Assembly: GCF_003226345.1 (NCBI RefSeq)
Contig: NZ_PDOF01000001.1
Coordinates: forward strand, 1,550,001-1,614,000
DNA length: 64,000 bases
Reading direction: 5' to 3'
From: Alteribacter lacisalsi
GTDB lineage: Bacteria > Bacillota > Bacilli > Bacillales > Salisediminibacteriaceae
Part shown: piece after piece, positions 44,164-54,009 of the stretch
Numbering within the stretch: position 1 is the stretch's first letter
How the letters are laid out: every line of letters begins with the position of its first letter
The notes under the pieces: generated by a model
What the model saw: the letters and a program-made list of their open reading frames with translations, nothing else
Database searches by the model: none
What the model was told of the DNA's origin: nothing
Translations under genes and position numbers: made by a program

Positions 44164-45660
44164 TTATGTTTTTGATTTCGCCTGTTTAACTGAATCGCCG
44201 GGATGCACAACACTCGGACGTTTCATTTTAGCAGGTATGGCTCTTCGGATCACAATATCGAAAAAGGCTTTTGGATAAAATGGCAGAAACGGCCAGAGGT
44301 AGGGAACGTTTAGCGACCGGATCGCTGCCAGAGAGAGAACCAGTAACGTCCCAGCAACCACAAAGCCCGGCACCTTGAACAGAACAACTGCGACGAGCAG
44401 CCCCAGCCTTATGACTCTCAAAGCAATACCGAGTTCATAGCTCGGGGTAGCAAACATCCCGATTGCGCCAACAGCCACATATAGAATGACTTCAGGTACA
44501 AACAGACCGACCTCAATCGCAATTTCACCGATCAGCAGTGCTGCAACAAGTCCGAGGGCCGTTGCCAGCGGAGACGGGGTGTGGATTGCTGCCATCCTGA
44601 GCAGTTCGATTCCCAGTTCCGCAAGAAGTATCTGAACAAAAATCGGAACATTCGTCGTTTCATCCGGTCCAATGTAATCGAAGCCTTCCGGCAGAAGTGT
44701 CGGTTCTACAACCATCAGAAGCCAGAACGGCAGGATAAACAGAGAAAAGAGCATTCCCGTAAACCGCACCCACCTAAGGAATGTACCGATAAATGGGGCC
44801 TGCCGGTATTCTTCCGCATGCTGGACGTGATGAAAGAGAGTTGTTGGCAGAATGATCACACTCGGGGAGGCATCTACAATAATAACCAGATGGCCTTCGA
44901 GAATATGAGTGGCTGCCACATCGGGTCTTTCCGTATATCTTACCAGAGGGAAGGGATTGTGCCCCTGCTTAACGATAAACTCTTCAACCACTTTATCCGC
45001 CATCGTAAGGGAATCAATGTCGATAGCCTCCAGTTCTTTTTTCACCACGTCAACGAGATCTTTTTCCACAATGCCTTCTATATAACATAGTGCAATGTCT
45101 GTCTTCGATCGTCTGCCGACCTGAAGAATTTCATTTCTCAGCCGCTCATCACGGATTCGTCGGCGTGTGAGGGCTGTATTCTGAATAATATTTTCGGTAT
45201 AGCCATCACGTGATCCGCGGACCACCTTCTCCAGGTCCGGTTCTTCCGGACCCCTCCCCGGATACATTCGGGTATCGATAATGACTGCTCGCTTTTCCCC
45301 TTCAACGAATATGGAGATCAGACCGGAAAGCATCTGCTTGATGGCACCATCGATTGTTTCTTCATGCTCCACCTGCACGTGGGCAAAGTGGTTTTCAATC
45401 TGTTCGAGAACATTCCTTTTTTTTCGATCGATCGACTCGATGAGCATCAGTTCCCGGAGAATTTCAATGATGTACTGTGTATCACACAATCCGTTTACGA
45501 AGTAAATCTGGACTTCCCTGTCGAGGATATGCAGCTTCCTTACTCCGACATCAAAGCTTTTCCCGATTCCGACCCGTTCTTTCATTATTCTTTCGTTCTC
45601 ACGAATATCTGATGACATAGGATGATCGATTTTAGTCTCGTCCTTATGGTTTTCCGCCAC
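44164..45660 (-). CDS. spoVAF: Stage V sporulation protein AF
   Basis: The 498-residue GerA-family membrane protein has a soluble N-terminal half (MKERVGIGKSFDVGVRKLHI) and five or so membrane helices in the C-terminal 230 residues, with PFLGTFLRW-type motif APFIGTFLRWVRFTGM. It supports release of dipicolinic acid and amplifies germination. The GTG start follows GGAGCGG and overlaps spoVAEa by 17 bp. Confidence 0.95.
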   Translation of the reverse strand: MAENHKDETKIDHPMSSDIRENERIMKERVGIGKSFDVGVRKLHILDREVQIYFVNGLCDTQYIIEILRELMLIESIDRKKRNVLEQIENHFAHVQVEHEETIDGAIKQMLSGLISIFVEGEKRAVIIDTRMYPGRGPEEPDLEKVVRGSRDGYTENIIQNTALTRRRIRDERLRNEILQVGRRSKTDIALCYIEGIVEKDLVDVVKKELEAIDIDSLTMADKVVEEFIVKQGHNPFPLVRYTERPDVAATHILEGHLVIIVDASPSVIILPTTLFHHVQHAEEYRQAPFIGTFLRWVRFTGMLFSLFILPFWLLMVVEPTLLPEGFDYIGPDETTNVPIFVQILLAELGIELLRMAAIHTPSPLATALGLVAALLIGEIAIEVGLFVPEVILYVAVGAIGMFATPSYELGIALRVIRLGLLVAVVLFKVPGFVVAGTLLVLSLAAIRSLNVPYLWPFLPFYPKAFFDIVIRRAIPAKMKRPSVVHPGDSVKQAKSKT

Positions 45661-46222
45661 GACAGCCGCTCCTTTCCAGAATCAGTTCTAATGCCTTGGT
45701 TGTCACCGGTGCACCTTTCTCCGCCGTGTCTCTGCCGCCCATCTTTCCGAGATCCCCGATTCCGATTACAAGTGGGAGATCAAGTTCATCCAGTACATAA
45801 ACCGTATCTCCTCTGATCCGGCCGATTTCCGTATCTTTAATGCCGTCCTTATCGACCCCGAATTCAGTCAGCTCCCCGTTTCTCTGGATGGAAAAATCCA
45901 CCTTCGCCCACTCATGGGAAAATGATTGCGAGGCTACTGCAAGAACACCGAGTATATGTATTTCCGGATGACGGGACACGGTAAGCAGCGCCTTTTCTCC
46001 CGGCCCTTCTTCTGCGTATCCGCAATCATCGAACAAAATGATTACCGGCTCTTTTTTTGCCCGGAGTATCAGCTTAATGAGGACTTCCCCAGTTACCGGA
46101 CTCGGGTTCCCGCTCGATTCTGCAATGAAGAAGCAGTCAAGTGTGTTGGCAGCAGCTTCGGCTGCAGCTCTGGCAGAAGCATCTCCATCGGTGATTAATA
46201 TCACTTTCTTTTTGGTGTCCAT
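45644..46222 (-). CDS. spoVAEa: Stage V sporulation protein AEa
   Basis: The start at 46222 (MDTKKKVILITDGDASAR) matches the B. subtilis N-terminus; a GTG at 46234 overlapping the spoVAEb stop is the alternative. The 192-residue soluble protein has SGNPSPVTGEVLIKLI and PLVIGIGDLGKMGGRD. It is a cytoplasmic-side component of the operon with unclear role. The second spoVA operon lacks this gene. Confidence 0.92.
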   Translation of the reverse strand: MDTKKKVILITDGDASARAAAEAAANTLDCFFIAESSGNPSPVTGEVLIKLILRAKKEPVIILFDDCGYAEEGPGEKALLTVSRHPEIHILGVLAVASQSFSHEWAKVDFSIQRNGELTEFGVDKDGIKDTEIGRIRGDTVYVLDELDLPLVIGIGDLGKMGGRDTAEKGAPVTTKALELILERSGCRGGKP

Positions 46223-46230
46223 CCTCCCAA

Positions 46231-46581
46231 TCACCCCTTTGGTTTAAAAACAAGGGCTGTAAGAAACCCGAATAGAATAGCAGAGGACACACCGGCGGAT
46301 GTGACCTCAAAGATGCCCATACCGATGCCGAGAAAACCGTACCTGTCAGCCTCCGTCATCGCTCCGTGTACGAGATAATGTCCGAAGCTCGATATCGGAA
46401 GAACAGCACCCATTCCAGCAAAGTCAATCAGCCGGTCATACAGATGAAACCCGTCCATCAGAGCCCCTCCGACGACAAATCCCCCCATGATATGGGCAGG
46501 AGACCATCTGCCAATGTCCATAAACAGCTGACCGATTACACAGAATAATCCTCCTACAGCAAATGCCATGAAGTATTCCAT
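46231..46581 (-). CDS. spoVAEb: Stage V sporulation protein AEb
   Basis: The 116-residue membrane protein ([19 protein letters not shown], ending [12 protein letters not shown]) has four helices and is a core part of the dipicolinic acid channel. The start follows GGAGGGAG. It is spaced 3 bp from spoVAD. Confidence 0.95.
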   Translation of the reverse strand: MEYFMAFAVGGLFCVIGQLFMDIGRWSPAHIMGGFVVGGALMDGFHLYDRLIDFAGMGAVLPISSFGHYLVHGAMTEADRYGFLGIGMGIFEVTSAGVSSAILFGFLTALVFKPKG

Positions 46582-46584
46582 CTG

Positions 46585-47604
46585 TTAATCTCCCTCCGTT
46601 CCCATTACGAGTTCGAACTCAACTGCATGGGCAATACATGGAATTGTTTCCTTCTGCCTTACTGTTAAAGGGTTAAACAAGGCTCCCGTAGCGATACAAA
46701 GAACTTTTTTCCAGTGCTCGCTTCTCATTTTATGAAACACATAACCGTACGTAACAAGTGCACTGCACGCGGCGCCGCTTCCTCCAGCACAACCTGAAGG
46801 GTGATAGCCGAAAATGGTGTTGCCTCCGTCGAGATAACGGTCCGTAATGTAAAATCCATCCTCCTCGCAGAGTTCAAGAAACTGGCGTGATCCGAACATA
46901 CTTAAATCTCCTGTGATAATCAGATCGTAATCATTTTCTGTCCGTTTTGTTTCTTCAAGGTGTCTGCGGAAAGTATGGTAAGCAGCCGGTGCCATAGCCT
47001 GACCCATGTCGAGAGGATCCTTCAACTCCCAGTCAATGACACTGCCAATCGTGACAGACCTTACAGCGATATCCCCTGGAACATCGGACAGGATAATTGC
47101 GCCCGCACCTGTCACCGTTTTCATCGCCGTTACGGGCTTTTGTCTCACATGCTCCACCGGGTAGCGGAATTGCCGTTCCGCCGCCCCGTAGTGGCTGCTC
47201 ACAACGGTCAGACCTCTTTTGATAATACCGCTCTGAAGAAGGAGGGAAAGAATCGCCACTCCTTCCATGGAAGTTGCACACGCGCTGTAAAGCCCCAGGT
47301 ACGGCCACGGATAATCCCGTGCGGTGTAATGACTCGTCACAGTCTGATTAAGGAGATCCCCTGCTGCAAACATTCCAATATCCTCAATGTGGCGGTTCCC
47401 TTTTTTTAATGACCGTTTTACTGCTTCCTGCATTAATGTCCGCTCAGCTTTTTCCCATGTTGTTTCCCCGCAGTAGAGGTTTGGAAAGGAATGGTCTATA
47501 TACCTGCCGACAGGACCGGCCTTTTCCTGAGGTCCGGAAACACAGGCGGTTGCTTCAACATAAACAGGCTTTTCAAGTACCCATGTCTGCCGGATCTGTT
47601 TCAC
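46585..47604 (-). CDS. spoVAD: Stage V sporulation protein AD
   Basis: The GTG at 47604 is chosen since AAGGAGAG stands about 9 nt before it and B. subtilis SpoVAD begins similarly (KQTWVF vs RQTWVL). The 339-residue thiolase-like protein has LYSACATSMEGVAILSLLL and GGSGAACSALVTYG. It binds dipicolinic acid during uptake and release. Confidence 0.95.
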   Translation of the reverse strand: MKQIRQTWVLEKPVYVEATACVSGPQEKAGPVGRYIDHSFPNLYCGETTWEKAERTLMQEAVKRSLKKGNRHIEDIGMFAAGDLLNQTVTSHYTARDYPWPYLGLYSACATSMEGVAILSLLLQSGIIKRGLTVVSSHYGAAERQFRYPVEHVRQKPVTAMKTVTGAGAIILSDVPGDIAVRSVTIGSVIDWELKDPLDMGQAMAPAAYHTFRRHLEETKRTENDYDLIITGDLSMFGSRQFLELCEEDGFYITDRYLDGGNTIFGYHPSGCAGGSGAACSALVTYGYVFHKMRSEHWKKVLCIATGALFNPLTVRQKETIPCIAHAVEFELVMGTEGD

Positions 47605-47618
47605 ACTGTTCACTCTCC

Positions 47619-48083
47619 TTAGTTAATCAGCATCTCTACCAGCACTCTGATGAAAGAAACAAGGTAGGCCGAAGCCACACCAAACACAAGTACCACACCG
47701 GCAATTCGGAACATATTTCCTGTAATGCCGTACACTACTCCTTCAGCTCTCGCTTCCATGGCGCTCGACGTGACAGAATTTGCAAAGCCGGTAATCGGTA
47801 CGATCACCCCTGCACCCCATTTTTCGGATAAGCGGTCAAAAAAACCTGCACCAGTGAGCAGGCATGCTGCGAGAATAAACGTGGAGATGACCGGATTGAC
47901 AGCTTCTCTCTCTGTCAGTTGAAACCATGTGATGTACTGGTTAAACAAAAGCTGGGCGAGAGCTGCCAGTGCACCGCCTGTAAGAAAAGCCGTGAAGGCA
48001 TTCCGTTTCCAGGTAGGTTTGATGATGATCTTCTTTCTCCGCTCTTCGTATCTGTCTTTTTGGATCTGCTCGGCTGTTTTCAA
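47619..48083 (-). CDS. spoVAC: Stage V sporulation protein AC
   Basis: A TTG at 48083, after GAGGTGATCCCG, opens a 154-residue protein with a basic N-terminus and four membrane helices (AFTAFLTGGALAALAQLLF, GVIVPITGFANSVTSSAM). SpoVAC behaves as a tension-gated channel in B. subtilis. Confidence 0.94.
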   Translation of the reverse strand: MKTAEQIQKDRYEERRKKIIIKPTWKRNAFTAFLTGGALAALAQLLFNQYITWFQLTEREAVNPVISTFILAACLLTGAGFFDRLSEKWGAGVIVPITGFANSVTSSAMEARAEGVVYGITGNMFRIAGVVLVFGVASAYLVSFIRVLVEMLIN

Positions 48084-48089
48084 ACGGGA

Positions 48090-48512
48090 TCACCTCATGG
48101 AGTTAAAATAAAGCCAATGGAACAGAGAACCTGTTATTTTGCCGAGGACAATAGCAAAAAGCAGCCAGGAGATGCGGTCTGCAGCGCCTACACGCTTAGC
48201 CAGAATCGGAAACACGTTCAGTACTTCTGTCAGGGCTGCGGCAAGGAGGCCGATAAACATTCCTGCAGCAAGGCCGACAGGTACAGAAGCGATTACAGGA
48301 AGTGAGAGTCCTGGACTTCCGAGACTCATCCATGCCCCGGCAAGAGCACCTAAAATTACGGCATTTTCATAGCGGGTCACCCATGTTGACGTACAGGTGA
48401 GCTGGGCCAGCCGCGGAATAATCCCGAGCACGGTAATAAATGCAACCAGGCCGCTTCCGACCGCAATCCCGCCAGCCAGACCAACAAGAATGGTAAGCAG
48501 GTGATCAATCAT
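48090..48512 (-). CDS. spoVAB: Stage V sporulation protein AB
   Basis: The 140-residue protein has four membrane helices (LLTILVGLAGGIAVGSGLVA) and overlaps spoVAA by 8 bp. It partners with SpoVAA in the outer part of the dipicolinic acid channel. Absent from the second spoVA operon. Confidence 0.93.
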   Translation of the reverse strand: MIDHLLTILVGLAGGIAVGSGLVAFITVLGIIPRLAQLTCTSTWVTRYENAVILGALAGAWMSLGSPGLSLPVIASVPVGLAAGMFIGLLAAALTEVLNVFPILAKRVGAADRISWLLFAIVLGKITGSLFHWLYFNSMR

Positions 48513-49128
48513 TGTTCTTTTCCTGTTCGTTCGGATGTCTGTGGTTCAATGCCACATACCTGTCAATATTGTCCTGATAGTTAAACATTTCCATTTCAAG
48601 CGGGCTTGGTTCATCGTTGATCCGTTTTCTGAACAGGTGATTGAAGAAAAGAACCATTCCCAGTCCCAGTCCAAATGAATAGGGAATTTGCAGCCATAGC
48701 GGTTTATCAGTTTCTGTCCCTGTGAGGACTTTATAAAGTTTCTGATGAACTCCTGACATGCTCACATCCTCATGGAAGTTCATGATTGCAAGGGCTGATC
48801 CCACAAAAAGAAGAAACCACACTAAAGCAAACATCACCGGTTTCATCGGCTGTTTATCAACCTGATGCCAGACGATCGTCTGGACCGGACCGACAATCTG
48901 CACATCAAGGGCAGGATACTCTTTGAGTATAAGGCGGACGATCTTCATTGAATCTATGACTACCGGGCTTGAATCCGGGTCATCCATTGCCTCTGAAACA
49001 GGAAGCTTATCAAGATTTTCACTGAATTGATCGTCTGCTATTATCGAGGCGATGTTCCCCAGAGTAAGCGATGAAGGCTGCCTGACTCTGATTCTTGCCT
49101 TCATCCTGATATAGACCTGCTCCTCCAC
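48505..49128 (-). CDS. spoVAA: Stage V sporulation protein AA
   Basis: The GTG at 49128 (VEEQVYIRMKARIRV) follows GGGGAGG and fits B. subtilis SpoVAA (MERRIFIRLRHRV); a longer frame to 49212 runs through the sigma-G promoter. The 207-residue protein has a soluble first half and two membrane helices with SALAIMNFHEDVSM and IPYSFGLGLGMVLFFNH. Confidence 0.93.
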   Translation of the reverse strand: MEEQVYIRMKARIRVRQPSSLTLGNIASIIADDQFSENLDKLPVSEAMDDPDSSPVVIDSMKIVRLILKEYPALDVQIVGPVQTIVWHQVDKQPMKPVMFALVWFLLFVGSALAIMNFHEDVSMSGVHQKLYKVLTGTETDKPLWLQIPYSFGLGLGMVLFFNHLFRKRINDEPSPLEMEMFNYQDNIDRYVALNHRHPNEQEKNND

Positions 49129-49184
49129 CTGCTTCACCTCCCCGGTATCCGGTATCTTTCTCCTATGCACCTGCGGCTCTGTCT

Positions 49185-49215
49185 TATTATGCAATAGATC
49201 TGCCATTGTCATTCA
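49185..49215 (-). promoter_or_regulatory. Sigma-G promoter of the canonical spoVA operon
   Basis: On the minus strand TGAATG (49210-49215), an 18-bp spacer and CATAATA (49185-49191) fit the sigma-G consensus (-35 TGAATA, -10 CATNNTA) closely. Transcription would begin about 50 bp before the spoVAA start. Confidence 0.8.
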
Positions 49216-49249
49216 CAGGATGAAAACTCATCGGCAATAAAAAGACAAG

Positions 49250-49290
49250 CAAAAAACCAGCCGGATCATTCCTCCAGCTGGTCTTTTAAC
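49250..49290 (-). terminator. Terminator overlapping the end of sigF
   Basis: ACCAGC and GCTGGT on the minus strand pair across the last codons and stop of sigF and are followed by TTTTTTGC. It separates the spoIIA and spoVA operons. Confidence 0.75.
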
Positions 49291-50021
49291 TGCTTTAATA
49301 TCTTCTTTTCTAGCCGTGAGACCTGCACCTGGGATATACCAAGCCGTTCGGCTACCTCAGACTGGGTCTTGTCCTTGTAATAGCGCAGGTATACAATCAG
49401 TCGTTCACGCTCCTCCAGTTTTTCAATGACGTCCTTAAGCGCAATTTTATCAAACCACTTTCCTTCATTCTGATCTGAGATCTGATCAAGAAGCGTAATC
49501 GGGTCCCCATCGTTTTCATACACGGTTTCGTGAATTGAAGTCAGGTTCCGGCTTGCTTCCTGGGCAAAGACCACGTCTTCGGGAGACATGTCCAGTTTTT
49601 CGGCAATCTCATTTACTTTTGGTACTCTGCCAAGCGTTTTGGTGAGCTCTTCTTTCATTTTCCGGATTTTGTTTGCACTTTCTTTAATGGACCGGCTCAC
49701 TTTAACCGTTCCGTCATCACGGAGGAAACGCTGAATTTCTCCAATAATCATCGGAACCGCGTATGTGGAGAATTTAACATCATAATTCAGATCAAATTTA
49801 TCGACCGATTTGATCAGGCCGATACAGCCGATCTGAAAAAGGTCATCCGGTTCGTATCCCCGGTTTAAAAAACGCTGTACTACCGACCAGACGAGGCGGG
49901 TGTTGTGACTTACGATGCGGTCTCTCGACTCCTGGTTGCCGTTCTGTGCTTCGGCAATCAGACGCTTGAGTTCCTCGTCCTTCAAAAACACCTCTTTCTT
50001 CTGTTTTACTTTAACATTCAT
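49266..50021 (-). CDS. sigF: RNA polymerase sigma-F factor
   Basis: The 251-residue sigma factor has region 2 (DDLFQIGCIGLIKSVDKFDL, FSTYAVPMIIGEIQRFLRDD), region 3 and region 4 (HTH at QSEVAERLGISQVQVSRLEK). Sigma-F drives the first forespore genes after septation and is held by SpoIIAB until released. It is the last gene of the operon, 8 bp after spoIIAB. Confidence 0.97.
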   Translation of the reverse strand: MNVKVKQKKEVFLKDEELKRLIAEAQNGNQESRDRIVSHNTRLVWSVVQRFLNRGYEPDDLFQIGCIGLIKSVDKFDLNYDVKFSTYAVPMIIGEIQRFLRDDGTVKVSRSIKESANKIRKMKEELTKTLGRVPKVNEIAEKLDMSPEDVVFAQEASRNLTSIHETVYENDGDPITLLDQISDQNEGKWFDKIALKDVIEKLEERERLIVYLRYYKDKTQSEVAERLGISQVQVSRLEKKILKQLKDQLEE

Positions 50022-50029
50022 AGCGGCAC

Positions 50030-50470
50030 CTAATTACACATGGCTTTCTGGCCGGCAAGACGCTTTTGGAGCCTGACAGTAGTTCCGACCATAGGTTCAG
50101 AACGAATCTCAACATCGTCCATAAAATTTTCCATAATCGTAAAGCCCATGCCGCTTCTTTCAAGGTCAGGTTTGGATGTAAACAGAGGCTGCCTTGCTTC
50201 CTCCACATTGTTCATACCTACACCTTCATCCTGAATGGTAATCTTAACGGTTTCTTCATCGATTTCCGCTTCAATTCTGACCATACCGTGCTCTTCATTC
50301 GGATAACCATGGATGATCGCATTCGTTACGGCTTCACTGACGACAGTTTTAATTTCGGTAAGTTCATCCATAGTCGGATCAAGCTTGGCAATAAACGCCC
50401 CAACTGTAACCCTGGCAAACGACTCATTTTCACTGATTGCAGAAAAGCACAGTTTCATGACATTTTTCAT
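50030..50470 (-). CDS. spoIIAB: Anti-sigma-F factor and serine kinase SpoIIAB
   Basis: The 146-residue GHKL kinase has the N-box [13 protein letters not shown] and the G1/G2 motifs DEGVGM and RSGMGFTIM. It binds sigma-F and phosphorylates SpoIIAA. The start follows GGGGGTGGCG and overlaps spoIIAA by 4 bp. Confidence 0.97.
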   Translation of the reverse strand: MKNVMKLCFSAISENESFARVTVGAFIAKLDPTMDELTEIKTVVSEAVTNAIIHGYPNEEHGMVRIEAEIDEETVKITIQDEGVGMNNVEEARQPLFTSKPDLERSGMGFTIMENFMDDVEIRSEPMVGTTVRLQKRLAGQKAMCN

Positions 50471-50820
50471 GACGCCACCCCCAGCATAGATAGTGCACGG
50501 TTCTCGTCGGTTTCCAGACGGATAATCTTAAACAGACCTGACATATCAAACAGTCGTTTCACAGTCGGAGAAATAGAGCAGACAACCATTTCCCCTCCAA
50601 GTGACTGAATAAATTTGTAGCGCCCAAGAATAACACCAAGACCCGAACTGTCCATGAACGTCAGATTCTCAAGGTTCAGCAGCATATGTGTTAGATGATG
50701 TTCTTTCATTGCCTGGTCGACACGTTCTCTCAGCTTCATGGCCGTATGGTGATCAAGTTCTCCTTCGAGTCTGACACACAGGACGTTTTCTTTTCTTTCA
50801 AGATCGATCAGTAAACTCAC
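50467..50820 (-). CDS. spoIIAA: Anti-sigma-F factor antagonist SpoIIAA
   Basis: The 117-residue STAS protein carries the phosphorylated serine in FMDSSGLGV (Ser58-Ser59). Unphosphorylated SpoIIAA releases sigma-F from SpoIIAB. The start is a GTG after GGAGTGAAGGGG. Confidence 0.97.
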   Translation of the reverse strand: MSLLIDLERKENVLCVRLEGELDHHTAMKLRERVDQAMKEHHLTHMLLNLENLTFMDSSGLGVILGRYKFIQSLGGEMVVCSISPTVKRLFDMSGLFKIIRLETDENRALSMLGVAS

Positions 50821-50901
50821 AGCCCCTTCACTCCCTGTTCAAAGGTTTATGCATTCCGCCTTTGAGATAAACTTCCTCGTCTCCGGAAAACACGTAAAGA
50901 A

Positions 50902-50931
50902 AAATTCTCCAAGGTACCCTTATTTTCCTTT
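50902..50931 (-). promoter_or_regulatory. Sigma-H promoter of the spoIIA operon
   Basis: On the minus strand AAAGGAAAA, a 12-bp spacer and GGAGAATTT agree with the sigma-H consensus (RNAGGAWWW, 11-12 bp, RNNGAATWW), about 80 bp before spoIIAA. B. subtilis spoIIA is sigma-H dependent. Confidence 0.8.
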
Positions 50932-50982
50932 ACGTATGCAAAACTAGTGAACCTTCGTCAAAGAAAGGTCAGAAGCGACGAA

Positions 50983-52161
50983 TCATGACCTTTCTTTTCC
51001 GACCAGAACAGACGTGGTTCTTTTAATCAGCTGCCATAGTGAAGCTTCGGGAACGTCCTCGTTTATGACGAGAGGTACTTCAGAGAGCACTTTGCCTTCA
51101 AGTTTAATGGAGAGCGTTCCGACTTTATCTCCTTCTTTCAGCGGTGCTTTCAGGTTTTTATCCCATTTCACTTCTTCGGTCGTACCTTCGAGTGATTCTC
51201 CCTTTTTTGTCAGCATCGATACGTTTTCACCGGTTACAGCTTCCACTTTGTTTCTCGCGCCTTTGCTTACTTTTACCTGGTCAATGACAGTTCCTCTGTC
51301 ATAATGCTTGTGGAGTTTGTACTGACTGTAGGCATAATCAAGCATTTCAGTGATCTGCCGGTTCCGATCCTTTGGTGTTGAAGCTCCCATTACAACAGCA
51401 ATGACACGCATGTCCTTTTTATTTGCAGTAGCTGTCAGGCAGTACTTTGCTTCCCGTGTAAAACCAGTCTTGAGTCCATCAACTCCGGGATAGAATTTCA
51501 CCAGACGGTTTGTATTTACCAGCCAGAACTTTTTATCACTGTCTGCCCGCAGATAGTCTTCGTACAGACTAGTGAACTCCGTTATTTTTTCGTACTTGAG
51601 CAATTCTCTGGCCATCATGGCCATATCATGGGAAGTCGTATAGTGATCCGGTGCCGGAAGACCGTTTGAGTTCACAAAGTTTGTATCCTTCAGTCCCAGA
51701 ACGGCTGCTTTTTCGTTCATCATGTTCACAAATTCCTCTTCAGATCCTGCCAGGTGCTCCGCCATAGCAACAGATGCGTCGTTTCCAGAAGCAATTGCAA
51801 TTCCCTTAAGCATTTCCTCTACCGTCATTTCCTCGCCCGGTTCCAGAAAAATCTGCGATCCCCCCATGGAGGCTGCCCGTTCACTCGTACGCACTTTTTC
51901 ATCCATTGTGATACTGCCGTTATCCAGTGCTTCCATGATAAGCAGCATCGTCATGATTTTTGTCATTGAAGCGGGCGGAAGCTGTTCATTACTGTTCTTT
52001 TCGAACATAATTTCTCCTGTGTCTCTCTCAATCAGAATCGCCGAGCTTGCATCATCTGCAAGCTTAACCCCGCCCTCCTGAGCAAAGGTGCCCGGGGCAA
52101 AAATCCCTGTCATTAACGTAAAAACAATAAATACAAGCAAAACTTTTGAATACAGCTTCAT
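50983..52161 (-). CDS. dacF: D-alanyl-D-alanine carboxypeptidase DacF
   Basis: The start at 52161 follows AAGGAGGTA and gives a 392-residue protein with a signal peptide (about 1-27). Motifs are SMTK (SxxK), SGN and KTG in GLKTGFTRE. It trims peptidoglycan side chains in the forespore during cortex formation and sits directly upstream of the spoIIA operon, as in B. subtilis. Confidence 0.94.
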   Translation of the reverse strand: MKLYSKVLLVFIVFTLMTGIFAPGTFAQEGGVKLADDASSAILIERDTGEIMFEKNSNEQLPPASMTKIMTMLLIMEALDNGSITMDEKVRTSERAASMGGSQIFLEPGEEMTVEEMLKGIAIASGNDASVAMAEHLAGSEEEFVNMMNEKAAVLGLKDTNFVNSNGLPAPDHYTTSHDMAMMARELLKYEKITEFTSLYEDYLRADSDKKFWLVNTNRLVKFYPGVDGLKTGFTREAKYCLTATANKKDMRVIAVVMGASTPKDRNRQITEMLDYAYSQYKLHKHYDRGTVIDQVKVSKGARNKVEAVTGENVSMLTKKGESLEGTTEEVKWDKNLKAPLKEGDKVGTLSIKLEGKVLSEVPLVINEDVPEASLWQLIKRTTSVLVGKERS

Positions 52162-52631
52162 AAAAAATACCTCCTTAATGGTTGGCTCTGTCAGAGCAGG
52201 TGCTGATATACACTCATAGCGCTCCATTACGCACATTCGATCCGAAAATCTGCTTCAATCAGCACTGAGCTTTAACAAAGCTTTATGGTTTATAGATTCT
52301 AAACGAAGCCTGCCTCCGGTTCTGCCTGCAGGAAGGCCGTGTTTTCTCTACCATTCTGCCCCTGTTGGAGGTGTTTATACCTTTTCAGGAGTGAAAGAAA
52401 CTGGCCGCGCGAAACGATAAAAAACACTCTTTTATTGGAAAGCTTGCTGTTTTCATTACGCTGCCGCTGCAGGCCGAGTTTGCTTCGAACTGCTCCTGCG
52501 CATACGTTCCAATGCGAATTTTTAAGGGGAAGAAAAAGTTTTCCCGGTTTCCTGTACAACAAAAAACAGCCCTGCCCGCTGTTACATGTGCGGTCAAGGC
52601 TGTTTTACTCTTATTTCCGTTATTTCACTTT
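52162..52631. other. Gene-free stretch between dacF and pdp
   Basis: It holds the dacF leader, a degenerate GC-rich remnant resembling the dispersed repeats (about 52436-52525, ACGCTGCCGCTGCAGG), and the pdp terminator (52559-52607; AAAACAGCC pairs with GGCTGTTTT, T run on the minus strand). I found no convincing gene and no certain sigma-F promoter. Confidence 0.55.
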
Positions 52632-53933
52632 TTACTTCATGACATCGTAGATAAGAGGAGGTGCGTCTGTTTTATCCTGGGAGATAGTATAGGATTCGTA
52701 GATCCGTTTCACACAGTCATCTGTGTTTTCACTGTTACTGTGTACTGTAACAAGAGTCTCCCCTTCCTCTACACGATCACCGATTTTTCTGCGGAGGACA
52801 AGACCGACAGCAAGGTCAATTTCAGACTGCTTCGTTGCTCTTCCTGCACCGAGTACCATGGCGGCCGTTCCAATTTTATCTGCTACGATACCGGAGACGT
52901 ATCCCGATTCTTTTGCTTTTACTTCGTATGTGTAGGCTGCCTGAGGCAGTTTTTCCGGATGTTCAATCACATCGGGATCGCCATTCTGAGACTCGGCAAA
53001 TTTTTTCAGGTGTGCCAGAGCGGATCCGTCTTTCATTACGTTCTCAAGCATAGAGCGTGCCTCTTCAAGAGTTTCGGCTTTTCCGGCCAGCACCACCATA
53101 TGACTTCCCAGTACCAGACAAAGTTCAGTAAGATCTTCCGGTCCCTGGCCTTTGAGTGTGTCAATCGCTTCTTTCATTTCAAGCGCGTTGCCGATTGCAT
53201 AGCCAAGGGGCTGGGTCATGTCAGAAATGACGGCGGAAGTGTTGCGCCCGAGATCGTTACCTATTTTCACCATCGTTCTGGCCAGTTCCTTCGCGTCATC
53301 AAGTTCCTTCATAAAGGCACCTGAACCGGTTTTAACATCAAGTACGATGGCATCTGCACCAGAGGCAAGCTTTTTACTCATAATCGAACTTGCGATAAGC
53401 GGGATAGAGTTTACAGTTGCCGTGACATCACGAAGGGAATAAAGCTTTTTATCAGCCGGCGTAAGATCTGCAGTCTGCCCGATTACAGCGACTTTGTTAC
53501 GGTTTACCAGCTCTATGAAGCGGTCGTTTGAAATCTCCACACTGAATCCGGGAATAGCTTCGAGCTTGTCGATTGTCCCCCCGGTGTGTCCAAGACCTCT
53601 TCCACTCATTTTTGCTACCGGCACCCCGGCACTTGCAACCAGTGGGGCAAGTACAAGTGTCGTCGTATCACCAACGCCTCCTGTGCTGTGCTTATCCACT
53701 TTAGTACCTTCGATCGCCGATAGATCTATTGTGTCTCCCGAATGAACGATGGCATCTGTCAGTGCAGCACTTTCCTCATCTGTCATCCCACGGAAAAATA
53801 CAGCCATTGCCCATGCACTCATCTGGTAATCGGGGATTTCGTCTTTTGTGTAGCCGTCAACAATAAATTTAATTTCTTCATTCGTCAGTGTTTCTCCGTC
53901 TCGTTTCTTTTCGATCAGATCAACCATTCTCAC
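52632..53933 (-). CDS. pdp: Pyrimidine-nucleoside phosphorylase
   Basis: The 433-residue protein starts [13 protein letters not shown] like its B. subtilis relative. It has [11 protein letters not shown] (the family signature for phosphate and nucleoside binding) and [16 protein letters not shown]. It splits thymidine, deoxyuridine and uridine with phosphate to the base and (deoxy)ribose 1-phosphate, which DeoB then converts. Confidence 0.96.
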   Translation of the reverse strand: MRMVDLIEKKRDGETLTNEEIKFIVDGYTKDEIPDYQMSAWAMAVFFRGMTDEESAALTDAIVHSGDTIDLSAIEGTKVDKHSTGGVGDTTTLVLAPLVASAGVPVAKMSGRGLGHTGGTIDKLEAIPGFSVEISNDRFIELVNRNKVAVIGQTADLTPADKKLYSLRDVTATVNSIPLIASSIMSKKLASGADAIVLDVKTGSGAFMKELDDAKELARTMVKIGNDLGRNTSAVISDMTQPLGYAIGNALEMKEAIDTLKGQGPEDLTELCLVLGSHMVVLAGKAETLEEARSMLENVMKDGSALAHLKKFAESQNGDPDVIEHPEKLPQAAYTYEVKAKESGYVSGIVADKIGTAAMVLGAGRATKQSEIDLAVGLVLRRKIGDRVEEGETLVTVHSNSENTDDCVKRIYESYTISQDKTDAPPLIYDVMK

Positions 53934-54009
53934 AACCGGTCACCGTCCCTTTCTGTATAGAAAATCCTTTTCTATAAGTGAATAATCTTTCACTAAGCCG
54001 CCATTTCTG

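Noticed and set aside
52299-52562. 87-codon frame on the minus strand between dacF and pdp
   Set aside because: No ribosome site, no recognisable protein features, and it crosses repeat-like and terminator sequence.
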